Part shown: positions 7,245 through 15,599 of the stretch, in pieces
Numbering within the stretch: the first letter of the stretch is position 1
How the letters are laid out: each line of letters begins with the position of its first letter
Source: Acetatifactor sp.
Lineage (GTDB): Bacteria; Bacillota; Clostridia; Lachnospirales; Lachnospiraceae
Reading direction: 5' to 3'
Length of the DNA stretch: 15,828 bases
Assembly (NCBI GenBank): GCA_016303085.1
Contig: JAEDMI010000033.1
Span: 1-15,828 of the forward strand
Position numbers and translations under genes: made by a program
Notes under the pieces: generated by a model
Seen by the model: the letters and a program-made list of their open reading frames with translations, nothing else
Databases searched by the model: none
What the model was told of the DNA's origin: nothing

Positions 7245-8574
7245 CTTCCCGGAAAATCACTCTGATTTCGGTACCCCTGCCCACCTCGCTGTCCAGTTCC
7301 ATCACCGCATCATGTTTTGCGACGATGTGCTTCACGATGGCGAGGCCAAGGCCTGTACCGCCCGTAGATTTGGAACGGCTCTTATCCACACGGTAAAATC
7401 TCTCAAAAATCCTTTCTCTGTGCTCCTCCGGGATTCCGATTCCCGTATCCTTCACCGACAGTACCACCTGCCCCCGGGTGTTCTCACTATCCTTTTTTAC
7501 ACTCACTGTGACACTTCCCCCCGCATTGTTGTAGCGAATTGCATTATCACAGAGGTTATACAGCAGTTCTTCTATCATCTGCCTGTTTCCTTTGATATAA
7601 CACTCTTCGCCCAACGCGGTAATTGTCACATCATGTTTCTCGGCATTCATCTGCAGCATTTCCGTACAGCTCTCTGCCAGTTCAAAAAGGTTCAAGGTCT
7701 CAAAAGGTTCCTCGGATTCTCCGCTGTCCAGCTCAGACAGGCGGATAATATCGTTAATTAATGTCAACAGCCTGTTTGCGCTGTTGTGTATGCCCCGTGC
7801 AAACCGGACCACATCCTCATCCGATGCCATCCCCGTCTCTATCAGTTCCGCATATCCCGAGATTGAGGTGAGCGGCGTTTTCAGTTCATGAGACACATTG
7901 GCCGTAAACTCCTGACGCATCCGTGCATTTCTGATAATATCCTGATGCTGTTCCCGTATCATTCTGACAAAAGGAGCCAACTCTTCATAGTCTGCACAGT
8001 CACCCTCGGAATCCATATTTTCGGCAAGCTTTTCAACCGGCAGAATCAGCTTTTCCGTAAGGAAATGTGCCATTCCGAGACTCAACAGGATCAGTGCTGC
8101 CAAAATCCAGAGAATGGTTGGAAATGCACTGCTGAAAATGCTGACAATACTCTCTGCATCCTTTGCTACCCGCAGGACATTGCCGTTCTCCAGGCGCAGC
8201 GCATAATAGAAGGTATTGTTGGAAAGTGTGCTGGAGCGTCTCACAGACTGTCCTTCCCCCGTCTCCAGTGCTTCTCTGATTTCAGGTCTGTCCCCGTGGT
8301 TTTCCAGAGAGCTGCTGTCAACCTCATTGTCATACATCACATTTCCCCGGCTGTCCACAACCGTCAGTCGAATTCCTCTCCGGGCAAGACCCTGCCCGGG
8401 CTCCTCCGGTTCGGCATCCACATTCATCTCCCGCACAAGCGCGGTATAATCCTTCAGGTCGGCGGTTACCTGACTACGGAACAGATTATAGTATACGCCT
8501 GTAATCAATCCCGTAGTCAGCACAATGGCCAACAGTGATATCACCACAAACATCCTGTTGATTCTTTTTTTCAT
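7213..8574 (-). CDS. phoR: Phosphate-regulon sensor histidine kinase PhoR
   Basis: This 453-residue membrane histidine kinase partners the adjacent OmpR-type regulator. Transmembrane helices are predicted at about 8-28 and 152-170. They flank an extracytoplasmic sensor region of about 120 residues (TVVDSRGNVMYDNEV, about 71-85, is typical of the PhoR-type sensor fold). A HAMP-like linker follows (about 171-215). The dimerisation domain has the phosphoacceptor H229 in NVSHELKTPLTSISGY. The ATPase domain shows the N box around N340-N344 (NLCDNAIRYN), DTGIGIP at 376-382, the F box ERIFERFYRVD, and GGTGLGL at 405-411. All catalytic motifs are intact. No PAS domain is obvious between HAMP and H229, unlike longer PhoR proteins. 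ATG 8572-8574 has an AGAGGA site, and phoB ends 16 bases upstream. It is the last gene of the phosphate operon. Confidence 0.92.
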   Translation of the reverse strand: MKKRINRMFVVISLLAIVLTTGLITGVYYNLFRSQVTADLKDYTALVREMNVDAEPEEPGQGLARRGIRLTVVDSRGNVMYDNEVDSSSLENHGDRPEIREALETGEGQSVRRSSTLSNNTFYYALRLENGNVLRVAKDAESIVSIFSSAFPTILWILAALILLSLGMAHFLTEKLILPVEKLAENMDSEGDCADYEELAPFVRMIREQHQDIIRNARMRQEFTANVSHELKTPLTSISGYAELIETGMASDEDVVRFARGIHNSANRLLTLINDIIRLSELDSGESEEPFETLNLFELAESCTEMLQMNAEKHDVTITALGEECYIKGNRQMIEELLYNLCDNAIRYNNAGGSVTVSVKKDSENTRGQVVLSVKDTGIGIPEEHRERIFERFYRVDKSRSKSTGGTGLGLAIVKHIVAKHDAVMELDSEVGRGTEIRVIFREVTENCDSRRK

Positions 8575-8590
8575 ACCGGTTCCTCTCCCG

Positions 8591-9268
8591 TCACTCTTTC
8601 AGTATATAGCCTACGTTTCGCACAGTCTTTATCATGGCTCCCGCCTCACCCAGCTTCTGACGCAATGTCTTCATATGCATATCCAGTGTTCTGGATTCCC
8701 CCTCGAAATCTGTGCCCCAGATACGGTCCAAAATTGTTTCCCTGGTAGTCACGATTCCGGCGTTGGTAAGCAGCAGCTTTAACAGTTCGTATTCCTTATA
8801 GGTAAGTTCTACCGGCTTGTCTCCCACACTGACGGCGTGCCTGTCTTTGTCCAGCACAATATCGCCAAACTTTAATACTTTCACTTTTTCTTCCGGCTTT
8901 GCGCTTCTGCGCAGCATAGCTTTCACTCTCGAAATCAGTTCCATGACGCCAAAAGGTTTTGTCATATAATCGTCCGCCCCGATGTCCAATCCCTTCACCT
9001 TGTCGATTTCCGTGGTCTTCGCCGTCACCATGATGATGGGAACCAGCACTGTCTCCTTATCGGAACGCAGTTTTTTTACAATCTCATAGCCATCCATATC
9101 CGGAAGCATAATATCCAGTAAAATCAAATCCGGTATTTCAGTCTCCAGAGCTTTGTAGAAATCCTTTGCAGTCTCAAACCCTTCCACCCGGTAGCCCACG
9201 TTTGTCAGCGCAAAGCTCTCAATCTCCTGTATACTCTTGTCATCTTCCACTACATAAATCAGTGCCAT
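8591..9268 (-). CDS. phoB: Phosphate-regulon response regulator PhoB (PhoP of Bacillus)
   Basis: This 225-residue OmpR/PhoB-family transcription factor has an N-terminal receiver domain with acidic pocket D9/D10, phosphoacceptor D52 (LILLDIMLPDMDGYE), T82 and K104 (YMTKPFG). A C-terminal winged helix spans about 125-223 (ELTYKEYELLKLL; RVWGTD-like IWGTDFEGESRTLDMHMKTLRQKLG). It is expected to bind the direct-repeat Pho boxes seen upstream of pstS and of the Na/Pi gene. The ribosome site before ATG 9266-9268 is weak (GTGAGAG). phoR follows after 16 bases. The 68-base gap upstream contains no convincing promoter, so it is probably transcribed from the upstream phosphate genes. The assignment to phosphate control rests on family type plus operon context. 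Confidence 0.92.
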   Translation of the reverse strand: MALIYVVEDDKSIQEIESFALTNVGYRVEGFETAKDFYKALETEIPDLILLDIMLPDMDGYEIVKKLRSDKETVLVPIIMVTAKTTEIDKVKGLDIGADDYMTKPFGVMELISRVKAMLRRSAKPEEKVKVLKFGDIVLDKDRHAVSVGDKPVELTYKEYELLKLLLTNAGIVTTRETILDRIWGTDFEGESRTLDMHMKTLRQKLGEAGAMIKTVRNVGYILKE

Positions 9269-9336
9269 AAATCTCTCACACCTTCCCTTACCTACATTCC
9301 ACTTTAATGTATCGCACTGCCAAATGCAAGCAGTTA

Positions 9337-11103
9337 TTAAGGCATTCTGTACCTCTCCCTGTATACATGAACCTTACTTTTGAAATCTATATTGTCCTCT
9401 GTTTTCAGCTCGTCCAGGTAAGCATGCGGCTCCTGTTCATCACCCTTCTCCTGCAGCATGCAGACCGCAATGTTGGAGCAATGGTCCGAAACACGTTCCA
9501 GATTTGTGGTGATATCCGACAAAATGAAGCCAAGCTCAATGGTGCATTTGCCCTTTTGCAGCCGCTTGATATGGCGCTGCTTGATGTCCTTATTTAACCC
9601 GTCAATAACCTCCTCCAGAGGTTCCACCTGTCCGGCAAGGCCCAAATCTTCCTCCGCAAAACAGAGCATGGTAATCTTTAAAATATCATGGATCGCCTTT
9701 GTAAAGACCTCCAGTTCTTTTCCCGCCTTGTCGGAAAACTGCAGCTTCTTCACATACATTTCCTCAGCCGCTTCCTTCACGTTCCGGGCATGATCCGAGA
9801 TACGCTCGAAATCGCCGATACAATGCAGAATAGAGGTCAGTGTATGACTGGCCTGCTCAGTCATATCCTTTGCGCTCAGTCGCACAAGATAGCTGCCCAG
9901 CTCGTCCTCAAACCGGTCCACACGGCTCTCCAGTTCCACCACTCTTTTCGCCGTCTCCTCATTATACTCTTTCAAAAGCCCCATGGACAGATTCATTGCC
10001 TCCTCTGCCAGCTCTGCCATATTTACCGCGACCGCACGGCTCTGCTCTACCGCGTAGGCAGGCATCTCCAGAAAACGGGCATCCAGAAGCTGTAGCACCT
10101 CATCCCCATGCTTCGTCTCCGGTACATCTTCATCGCGGATTGTGAGACAGGCCAACTTCACCAGCACCTTGGAAAAGGGCAAAAGACAAAGTGTCGCCGC
10201 AACGTTAAACACGGTATGAATGGTTGCAATACCGAAGGGAGTCGCAGCCTCCGCCATAAAGTCAAAGGGTCGAACCGCATTTATCGCATAGAACACCGCC
10301 ATAAACAGCACCGTTCCGATAATATTAAAGTAGAGATGAACCAGAGCCGCCCGTTTCGCATTTTTATTGGCACCCACACCGGAAATCATGGCGGTCACAC
10401 AGGTGCCGATATTCTGACCCATGATGATAGGAAGTGCCGCGCTGTAGCCTACGGCTCCCGTTGCACAGAGTACCTGTAGGATTCCCACAGATGCGGACGA
10501 GGATTGAATCACGGCTGTCAGCACCAGACCTGCCAACATCCCCAGAATCGGATTGGAGAAACGGGTCAGGATACCGGTAAATTCCGGCACATCCGCCAGC
10601 GGCTCCACCGCACCGCTCATGGTATCCATTCCAAACATCAGCACCGCAAACCCCAACATCACCAGCGCTATATTTTTCAGTTTATCTTTATGAGAAAACA
10701 TGAGAATTCCCACACCGACAATAGCCAGTATGGGGGAGAAAGATGTGGGCTTACACAACCGCACGAAAAAAGAAGAGCTGTCTATTCCCGCAGTTCCCAA
10801 AATCCAGGAGGTAATCGTAGTACCGATGTTGGCACCCATGATGATTCCCACCGCCTGCTGCAGCTTCATAATCCCCGAGTTGACAAATCCCACTACCATG
10901 ACCGTAGTGGCAGAAGATGACTGAATCACAGCCGTCACTCCCGCTCCCATAAGCACAGCCTTTATGGGATTGCTTGTCAATTTTTCCAGAACACTTTCAA
11001 ACTTTCCGCCGGAAAGCTTTGCCAGACCGTCCCCCAACATACTCATTCCGTAGAGGAACAGCGCCAGGCCACCCACCATCGTAAGGAAATCAAAAAAACT
11101 CAT
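9337..11103 (-). CDS. Na/Pi cotransporter family protein with C-terminal PhoU-like domain
   Basis: This 588-residue NptA/YjbB-type transporter is expected to move phosphate coupled to sodium. The membrane part (about 1-320) contains the two inverted Na/Pi repeats, each with QSSSA (61-65 and 200-204) followed by a glycine-asparagine motif (GANIGTT 90-96 and GQNIGT 229-234). The cytoplasmic tail (about 340-560) is helical and PhoU-like, with YLVRLSAKDMTEQASHTL and the paired motifs FERISDHARN and LERVSDHCSN that match the metal-binding helices of PhoU. ATG 11101-11103 follows a GAGAGGA site by about 6 bases. The gene sits between phoU and phoBR, and a Pho-box-like array lies in the 95-base gap upstream. 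Direction of transport is uncertain: related YjbB is linked to phosphate export. No frameshift or missing motif is seen. Confidence 0.92.
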   Translation of the reverse strand: MSFFDFLTMVGGLALFLYGMSMLGDGLAKLSGGKFESVLEKLTSNPIKAVLMGAGVTAVIQSSSATTVMVVGFVNSGIMKLQQAVGIIMGANIGTTITSWILGTAGIDSSSFFVRLCKPTSFSPILAIVGVGILMFSHKDKLKNIALVMLGFAVLMFGMDTMSGAVEPLADVPEFTGILTRFSNPILGMLAGLVLTAVIQSSSASVGILQVLCATGAVGYSAALPIIMGQNIGTCVTAMISGVGANKNAKRAALVHLYFNIIGTVLFMAVFYAINAVRPFDFMAEAATPFGIATIHTVFNVAATLCLLPFSKVLVKLACLTIRDEDVPETKHGDEVLQLLDARFLEMPAYAVEQSRAVAVNMAELAEEAMNLSMGLLKEYNEETAKRVVELESRVDRFEDELGSYLVRLSAKDMTEQASHTLTSILHCIGDFERISDHARNVKEAAEEMYVKKLQFSDKAGKELEVFTKAIHDILKITMLCFAEEDLGLAGQVEPLEEVIDGLNKDIKQRHIKRLQKGKCTIELGFILSDITTNLERVSDHCSNIAVCMLQEKGDEQEPHAYLDELKTEDNIDFKSKVHVYRERYRMP

Positions 11104-11137
11104 ACATAATCCTCTCTTTTACATCGCCTTGTTACAG

Positions 11138-11206
11138 ATTTTATTTTAAAGGTCCTATGTAAAATTTATAACCAGGCAATGTAAAATCTATGTAAAGTTT
11201 AGTAAA
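11138..11206 (-). promoter_or_regulatory. Pho-box-like repeat array and promoter of the Na/Pi gene
   Basis: On the minus strand TTTACA occurs at 11191-11196, 11180-11185 and 11158-11163, with a degenerate TGGTTA at 11169-11174, so all slots are exactly 11 bases apart. A further TTTACT lies at 11201-11206, one base out of phase and inside the end of phoU. This matches the Bacillus PhoP box (TT(A/T)ACA repeats with about 5-base spacers). A possible -10, TAAAAT (11138-11143), places the repeats between about -30 and -65, with no good -35, as expected for an activator-dependent promoter. Binding is inferred. Confidence 0.65.
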
Positions 11207-11864
11207 TTTCCATTCCGCCTATTTCCCCCGTCAGCTGAAACAGTGTCCACTCCGCCACATTTACCGCATGGTCTCCCACTTTTTCCAGATATTTTGCAAT
11301 CATCAGATTATCTACCACACTATCCGCATCCAGCGACTGTGTTCTAATTGCCTCCATCATTTTATCCTTCATCTGGTTGAAAAGCGCATCCACACCGTCG
11401 TCGCTGTCAATCACCATCCGTGCGGTTTCTGCATCCCCTTCCACGAAGGACTCCACAGCCTCCCGGAACATGGTACGTGCCTCCTCCAGCATATTGAGAA
11501 GGATTTCGTCTCCCTCTTTCTCTCCCACGCCCGTATTTCTGCGTAGGAACAGTTCTGCCATATCCGAAACATGGTCACCAATGCGTTCCAAATCCGACAC
11601 TGCCTTCAGTGCTGCTGAGACCAGACGCAAATCTCTTGCCACCGGCTGCTGCTTTGTCATCAGCGCCAGACATCCGGCCTCAATTCGTCTCTGCATATCC
11701 ACAATCTGCCGATCGCTGTCCAAAAGTTGCTTTAATGCCTCCCTGTCGTCTGCTTTCAACGCCAGAAGGAGTTTATTCAGACCGATTCCGGCATACTCTC
11801 CCATTCCCTTTATCTTTTCCTTCAGCTGTTCCAATTCCTGTTCAAATACCATTCTTGGTGCCAT
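11199..11864 (-). CDS. phoU: Phosphate signalling protein PhoU
   Basis: This 221-residue PhoU is the cytoplasmic helical protein that links the state of the Pst transporter to PhoR. It has two three-helix repeats. The first shows RDLRLVSAALKAVSDLERIGDHVSD (77-101), the second LMIAKYLEKVGDHAVNVAEW (187-206). The E/D-x-x-x-D metal-binding motifs ERIGDH and EKVGDH are intact. Length is standard for the family. ATG 11862-11864 has AAGGAGG about 9 bases upstream, and this site overlaps the pstB stop codon, so the two are tightly coupled. It differs from the neighbouring transporter tail, which carries a second PhoU-like module. Confidence 0.96.
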   Translation of the reverse strand: MAPRMVFEQELEQLKEKIKGMGEYAGIGLNKLLLALKADDREALKQLLDSDRQIVDMQRRIEAGCLALMTKQQPVARDLRLVSAALKAVSDLERIGDHVSDMAELFLRRNTGVGEKEGDEILLNMLEEARTMFREAVESFVEGDAETARMVIDSDDGVDALFNQMKDKMMEAIRTQSLDADSVVDNLMIAKYLEKVGDHAVNVAEWTLFQLTGEIGGMEIY

Positions 11865-11878
11865 CTTCCATTTCCTCC

Positions 11879-12637
11879 TTAGCCGAAACGCCCTGTTATA
11901 TAATCTTCCGTCCGCTTATCCTTAGGCCTGGAAAAGATTGTCTTGGTTTCACCGAACTCTACAACCTCTCCCACCAGGAAAAATGCCGTATCGTCCGATA
12001 CTCTGGCTGCCTGCTGCATATTGTGGGTCACAATCACCACAGTATACTTTTTCTTCAGACCCTCCATCAATTCCTCGATTTTCAGCGTAGATACCGGATC
12101 AAGGGCAGAAGTGGGCTCATCCATCAGCAGCACTTCCGGCTCCACCGCCAGGGCTCTGGCGATACAGAGTCTCTGCTGCTGACCACCCGAGAGTCCCAGC
12201 GCCGACTTATGCAATCTGTCTTTAACCTCGTCAAAAATAGCGGCTCCCCGCAGAGCCTCCTCAACGATTGCGTCCAGCTTCTGTCTGTTTCCCACACCGT
12301 GAAGCCTGGGGCCGTAAGCAACGTTGTCATAAATGCTCATGGGAAACGGATTTGGCTGCTGGAATACCATGCCCACCTTCTTCCTGAGAAGTGTGGTGTC
12401 CACTCTCTTATCGTAAATGTCCTCTCCGTCAAGAAGCACCTTACCCTCAATACGTACGTTCTCCACCAAATCGTTCATGCGGTTGATACACTTTAAAAAT
12501 GTGGATTTGCCGCAGCCGCTGGGTCCGATAAAGGCCGTGACGGCATGATTTCTGATTTCCATGCTCACATCCTTCAGGGCATGGTTTGTTCCGTAGTGCA
12601 GATTCAGGTTTTCCACCGATATTTTACTTTTATCCAT
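11879..12637 (-). CDS. pstB: Phosphate ABC transporter ATP-binding protein PstB
   Basis: This 252-residue ATPase powers PstCA phosphate import. Visible motifs are Walker A GPSGCGKST (38-46), the Q-loop at VFQQPNPFPMSIYDN (91-105, with the PNPFP stretch typical of PstB), signature LSGGQQQR (149-156), Walker B VLLMDEP (169-175), the D-loop SALD and H-loop H205. Length is normal. ATG 12635-12637 has AAGGAGA about 7 bases upstream and follows the pstA stop by 14 bases. phoU starts 14 bases downstream with its ribosome site overlapping the pstB stop. Confidence 0.97.
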   Translation of the reverse strand: MDKSKISVENLNLHYGTNHALKDVSMEIRNHAVTAFIGPSGCGKSTFLKCINRMNDLVENVRIEGKVLLDGEDIYDKRVDTTLLRKKVGMVFQQPNPFPMSIYDNVAYGPRLHGVGNRQKLDAIVEEALRGAAIFDEVKDRLHKSALGLSGGQQQRLCIARALAVEPEVLLMDEPTSALDPVSTLKIEELMEGLKKKYTVVIVTHNMQQAARVSDDTAFFLVGEVVEFGETKTIFSRPKDKRTEDYITGRFG

Positions 12638-12651
12638 TTTTATCTCCTTCG

Positions 12652-13581
12652 CTATGCCCTCCGAAATTCCCCGGTTACCAGCTTTAACAACAGATTGATG
12701 ATAAGCACAATGATAATCAGTACACAGCCGATGCCGAAGGCAGTCTCGTACTTTCCGTTCTGCATCTGCAGATACAGTTCAATGGTAAGCGTACCGCCCG
12801 ACTGCAGCGTCTTCTCCCCAAGTCTCTCCAGATTCGTCAGCAGACTCCCGCCAAGCTTGGGCAAAAGTCTGGCGCTTCCCGCCGTAAACAAAAGTGCCGC
12901 CGACTCACCCACAATGCGTCCCACCGCCAGAATCACCCCGGTGAGGATTCCGGATTTGGCAGAAGGAAGCAGAATGGTCCGAATCATGTACCATTTTGTT
13001 GCTCCCATCCCCAGCGCACCGCTTCGATAGCTGTCAGGTACGGTTCGCAAAGCCTCCTGCGTATTCCGCACAATCAACGGCAACACCATAAGGCTGAGTG
13101 TCAGGGCACCCCTGAGCAGCGAATAATCCAATCCCAACATGCCGAAAAACACATATCCGAACAGTCCGAATATCACGGAAGGAATACCGGACAAGGTCTC
13201 TGTTGTAAATTCAATCAGATTCACCAGTCTGCCCGGCTTTGCATACTCGTTTAGATAGATGGCTCCGCCCACGCCTACCGGTGTGGCAATCAACAGCGTA
13301 ATTACAATTATGTACAACGTATTTACAAAATTTCCGGCAATTCCCACCGTACCCTTTAAAGCACTGGTAACTCCCGTCAGGAATTCAAAGTTGACAACCC
13401 GGATTCCCTTTATAAACACATAACCGATAATTCCAACCAACAGCATCACAGAGATGAACGCCGCACCGTATATGGTTCCCAGCAAAAGGCTTTCAGCCGG
13501 CCTCCTCCGCCTCCTGTACAGAGTATCCGCAGTATCCTCTTTCATTCCTGCCGCAGGGGCCTTTGCACATACTTCACTCAT
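12652..13581 (-). CDS. pstA: Phosphate ABC transporter permease PstA
   Basis: This 309-residue inner-membrane permease pairs with PstC. A basic N-terminus (RRRRR at 23-27) precedes six helices. The PstA hallmark ETLSGIPSVIFGLFGYVFF lies at 128-146. The cytoplasmic coupling loop, which contacts PstB, is at about 187-225 (ALGMGATKWYMIRTILLPSAKSG, then GRIVGES). The start ATG 13579-13581 overlaps the pstC stop by 8 bases, with AAAGGAG about 10 bases upstream inside pstC. An internal Met13 is possible but has no better ribosome site. Confidence 0.96.
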   Translation of the reverse strand: MSEVCAKAPAAGMKEDTADTLYRRRRRPAESLLLGTIYGAAFISVMLLVGIIGYVFIKGIRVVNFEFLTGVTSALKGTVGIAGNFVNTLYIIVITLLIATPVGVGGAIYLNEYAKPGRLVNLIEFTTETLSGIPSVIFGLFGYVFFGMLGLDYSLLRGALTLSLMVLPLIVRNTQEALRTVPDSYRSGALGMGATKWYMIRTILLPSAKSGILTGVILAVGRIVGESAALLFTAGSARLLPKLGGSLLTNLERLGEKTLQSGGTLTIELYLQMQNGKYETAFGIGCVLIIIVLIINLLLKLVTGEFRRA

Positions 13582-14518
13582 CTGCCTGCGCTCCTTTCTT
13601 CAAAATGCCGTTCAGCACAATATTGATGACCATAATGAATACAAACAGCACAAGCCCGATGGTAAACAGCATCTGTCTGTGCGTTCCCTCCGAGTAGCTC
13701 ATCTCGCTGACAATAGCAGTAGTCAGGAAACGCACGGAATTGAAGGGCAACGGCATATTGACACTGCTTCCCGATACCAGTGTTATAGCCATGGCTTCCC
13801 CGATTGCCCTGCCGACGCCCAGCACCACCGCCGTGACAATTCCCGACTTTGCCGCCGGAAGGATGGATTTGAATATGGTCTGTACATGGGACGCCCCCAG
13901 GGCCAGAGATGCGGCCTTGATGCCGGGATGCACCGCCCGGATGGAAGTCTCGCTGATATTGATGACCGTGGGCAGAATCATGACTGCCAGCACCAGTACG
14001 GCAGACAGCAGGTTCGCGCCGCCCGTGAACTGATGCGTCTCGGAATCCGCAAAAATCAAAAGCTCCAGTTTATACATCAGAGGGTTTATCAGGTAGATGC
14101 CCAAAAGACCGTAAATAACAGATGGGATTCCCGCCAGAAGCTCCACCGCCGGTTTAACGATTTTGGCCACCCTCTTATCGGCTACCTCCGCAAGAAACAC
14201 CGCCGTCAGGATTCCCACCGGCACTCCGATCAGAATGGCCAGCGCGGTTCCCACAATAGATGTAAGGATAACGTACAGTATGCCGTATCTTGGTTGTGCC
14301 GCGGTAGGCTCCCATGCCGTGCCGAACAGAATTTCCTTCAGTCCCACCTTAAAAATTGCGGGAGTTCCGCTGATAATCATATAAAGGGTGATGGAAGCCA
14401 CTGCAAGAATGGCAAAAGAGGCGCAAACCGTAAAGATTGCCTGCGCCACATTTTCCACAACCGCCTTATTCCTTTTACTTCCCATTATGGTACCAAAGTC
14501 CACGGTCTGTGTTTTCAT
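13574..14518 (-). CDS. pstC: Phosphate ABC transporter permease PstC
   Basis: This 314-residue permease forms the phosphate channel with PstA. Six helices are predicted at about 26-50, 80-108, 128-148, 168-188, 225-250 and 284-306. The conserved ELLAGIPSVIYGLLG is at 126-140. The coupling loop is at about 203-241 (SLALGASHVQTIFKSILPAAKSG and GRAIGEA). The start ATG 14516-14518 lies 20 bases after the pstS stop, with AAAGGG and AAAGGA purine-rich stretches before it. No terminator is seen in that short gap, so stoichiometry between abundant PstS and the permease would have to be set at translation or by mRNA decay. Confidence 0.96.
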   Translation of the reverse strand: MKTQTVDFGTIMGSKRNKAVVENVAQAIFTVCASFAILAVASITLYMIISGTPAIFKVGLKEILFGTAWEPTAAQPRYGILYVILTSIVGTALAILIGVPVGILTAVFLAEVADKRVAKIVKPAVELLAGIPSVIYGLLGIYLINPLMYKLELLIFADSETHQFTGGANLLSAVLVLAVMILPTVINISETSIRAVHPGIKAASLALGASHVQTIFKSILPAAKSGIVTAVVLGVGRAIGEAMAITLVSGSSVNMPLPFNSVRFLTTAIVSEMSYSEGTHRQMLFTIGLVLFVFIMVINIVLNGILKKGAQADE

Positions 14519-14538
14519 TCCTTTTGCCCTTTCTTTGT

Positions 14539-15453
14539 TTACTGAACAGTGATAAGTCCGACTTTAGCTGCAACAGCCTGACCTTCCTCGCCCAGCACGT
14601 AATCAAACCATGCCTGAACCAGCTCGCTCTGCTCAGAAATTTCACCCTTGGTTGCCATAACGAAAGGTCTGCTCAGGAAATAATTTCCGGCTTTGATATT
14701 GTCTGCCGTGGGTTCTACACCCTCCAGGGAAAGAGCAATCACGCTGTCATCCACTACATCCAGGGATACATAACCGATGGCACCGGGGGTGGAAGCGACC
14801 TTTGCCATGACAGCTCCGGTGCTGTCCAACTCGTTTGCATAAGCACAGGCATCCTCTACTCCCAGAAGCTCCTCAAAAGCTCCTCTGGTACCGCTGCCGG
14901 CTTCACGTCCCACCACAACAATGGGAGCATCTGCGCCGCCCACTTCAGACCAGTTGGTAACAGTTCCGGTGTAAATATCGCTCAGCTGCTGCTTGGTCAG
15001 ATTGGTAACCGTGTTGGATGTATCCACGCATACAGCAATTCCGTCAATTGCAACAATATTCTCAACCGCACCGTTTGCCTTTTCTTCATCCTTCAGGTTT
15101 CTGGAAGAATTTCCGATGTCCGCATTTCCGGAGTTCACTGCCTCAATTCCCGCACCGGAGCCTACAAACTCTGCTGTCACGGTCACATCGGGATATTTTT
15201 CCATAAAACTTTCTGCCAGCGCATTAGCGAGCTTCTCCATGGAAGTGCTTCCCACCATCTGGATGGTGCCGGACAATGCTACCTCCTCCGACTTGCTTTC
15301 CTCAGTCTTGCTTTCCCGGGATGAGCTCTCTGTAACAGAGTTCTGAGAACCTGACGAAGCATTGCTGTTCGCAGCATCCTCTCCGCAGCCCGTCATACAC
15401 AATACACTCAATGCGCAGGCGCTAAGTAACGCAATCATTTTCTTTGCTTTCAT
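14539..15453 (-). CDS. pstS: Phosphate-binding lipoprotein PstS
   Basis: This is the extracellular solute-binding protein of the Pst importer, 304 residues. A lipoprotein signal peptide (MKAKKMIALLSACALSVLCM) ends in TGC with Cys23 as the lipid-bearing residue; the -3 position is Met, an acceptable but not ideal lipobox. A Ser/Glu-rich linker (about 28-58) leads to the binding domain. Phosphate-contact loops include GSTSM (68-72), GSGAGI (98-103) and GREAGSGTRGAFE (182-194). The frame is open up to 15483, giving 10 extra residues, but the start at ATG 15451-15453 is preferred because GGAGGA (complement 15461-15466) lies 7 bases upstream and the signal peptide starts properly there. It is the first gene of the phosphate operon, with a Pho-box-like array upstream. 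Confidence 0.96.
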   Translation of the reverse strand: MKAKKMIALLSACALSVLCMTGCGEDAANSNASSGSQNSVTESSSRESKTEESKSEEVALSGTIQMVGSTSMEKLANALAESFMEKYPDVTVTAEFVGSGAGIEAVNSGNADIGNSSRNLKDEEKANGAVENIVAIDGIAVCVDTSNTVTNLTKQQLSDIYTGTVTNWSEVGGADAPIVVVGREAGSGTRGAFEELLGVEDACAYANELDSTGAVMAKVASTPGAIGYVSLDVVDDSVIALSLEGVEPTADNIKAGNYFLSRPFVMATKGEISEQSELVQAWFDYVLGEEGQAVAAKVGLITVQ

Positions 15454-15530
15454 AATCTTCTCCTCCATTTTCCGGGGTTTCACTTTCCCCGTGAGCCATT
15501 GCTCATGTCTTTTTCTTTTTTACAATCAGG

Positions 15531-15596
15531 ATAATAACAGAAAAAAACGGAGGAAAATATCACGTCCGGGTAACAAGTTTGTAAGATGAATGTAAA
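15531..15596 (-). promoter_or_regulatory. Pho-box-like repeat array and promoter of pstS
   Basis: On the minus strand three hexamers lie on an exact 11-base period: TTTACA (15591-15596), CTTACA (15580-15585) and GTTACC (15569-15574), with a degenerate GTGATA in the next slot (15558-15563). This fits the PhoP-box pattern of low-GC Gram-positives. Candidate -10 boxes are TATTAT (15531-15536) or the closer TATTTT (15554-15559); neither has a good -35, fitting activator dependence. The array begins 3 bases after the amidase stop codon. Binding is inferred, not shown. Confidence 0.65.
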
Positions 15597-15599
15597 TTC

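Noticed and set aside
9269..9336. Possible promoter or Pho box directly upstream of phoB
   Set aside because: I found no phased TTTACA-type repeats or paired -35/-10 boxes. A 5-bp inverted repeat (ACTGC at 9316-9320 with GCAGT at 9330-9334) is too short to call a terminator.
11609..12496. Plus-strand open frame of 295 codons opposite phoU and pstB
   Set aside because: It spans two well-identified minus-strand genes and their junction, with no start signal or motif of its own.
13454..14545. Plus-strand open frame of 363 codons opposite pstC and pstA
   Set aside because: The His/Arg/Gln-rich product is typical of antisense translation of membrane-protein genes; pstC on the other strand is unambiguous.
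15492..15505. Small hairpin TGAGC/GCTCA in the pstS leader as a riboswitch or terminator
   Set aside because: A 5-bp stem with a 4-base loop and no U-tract is too weak, and the leader of about 70-90 bases shows no known riboswitch fold.
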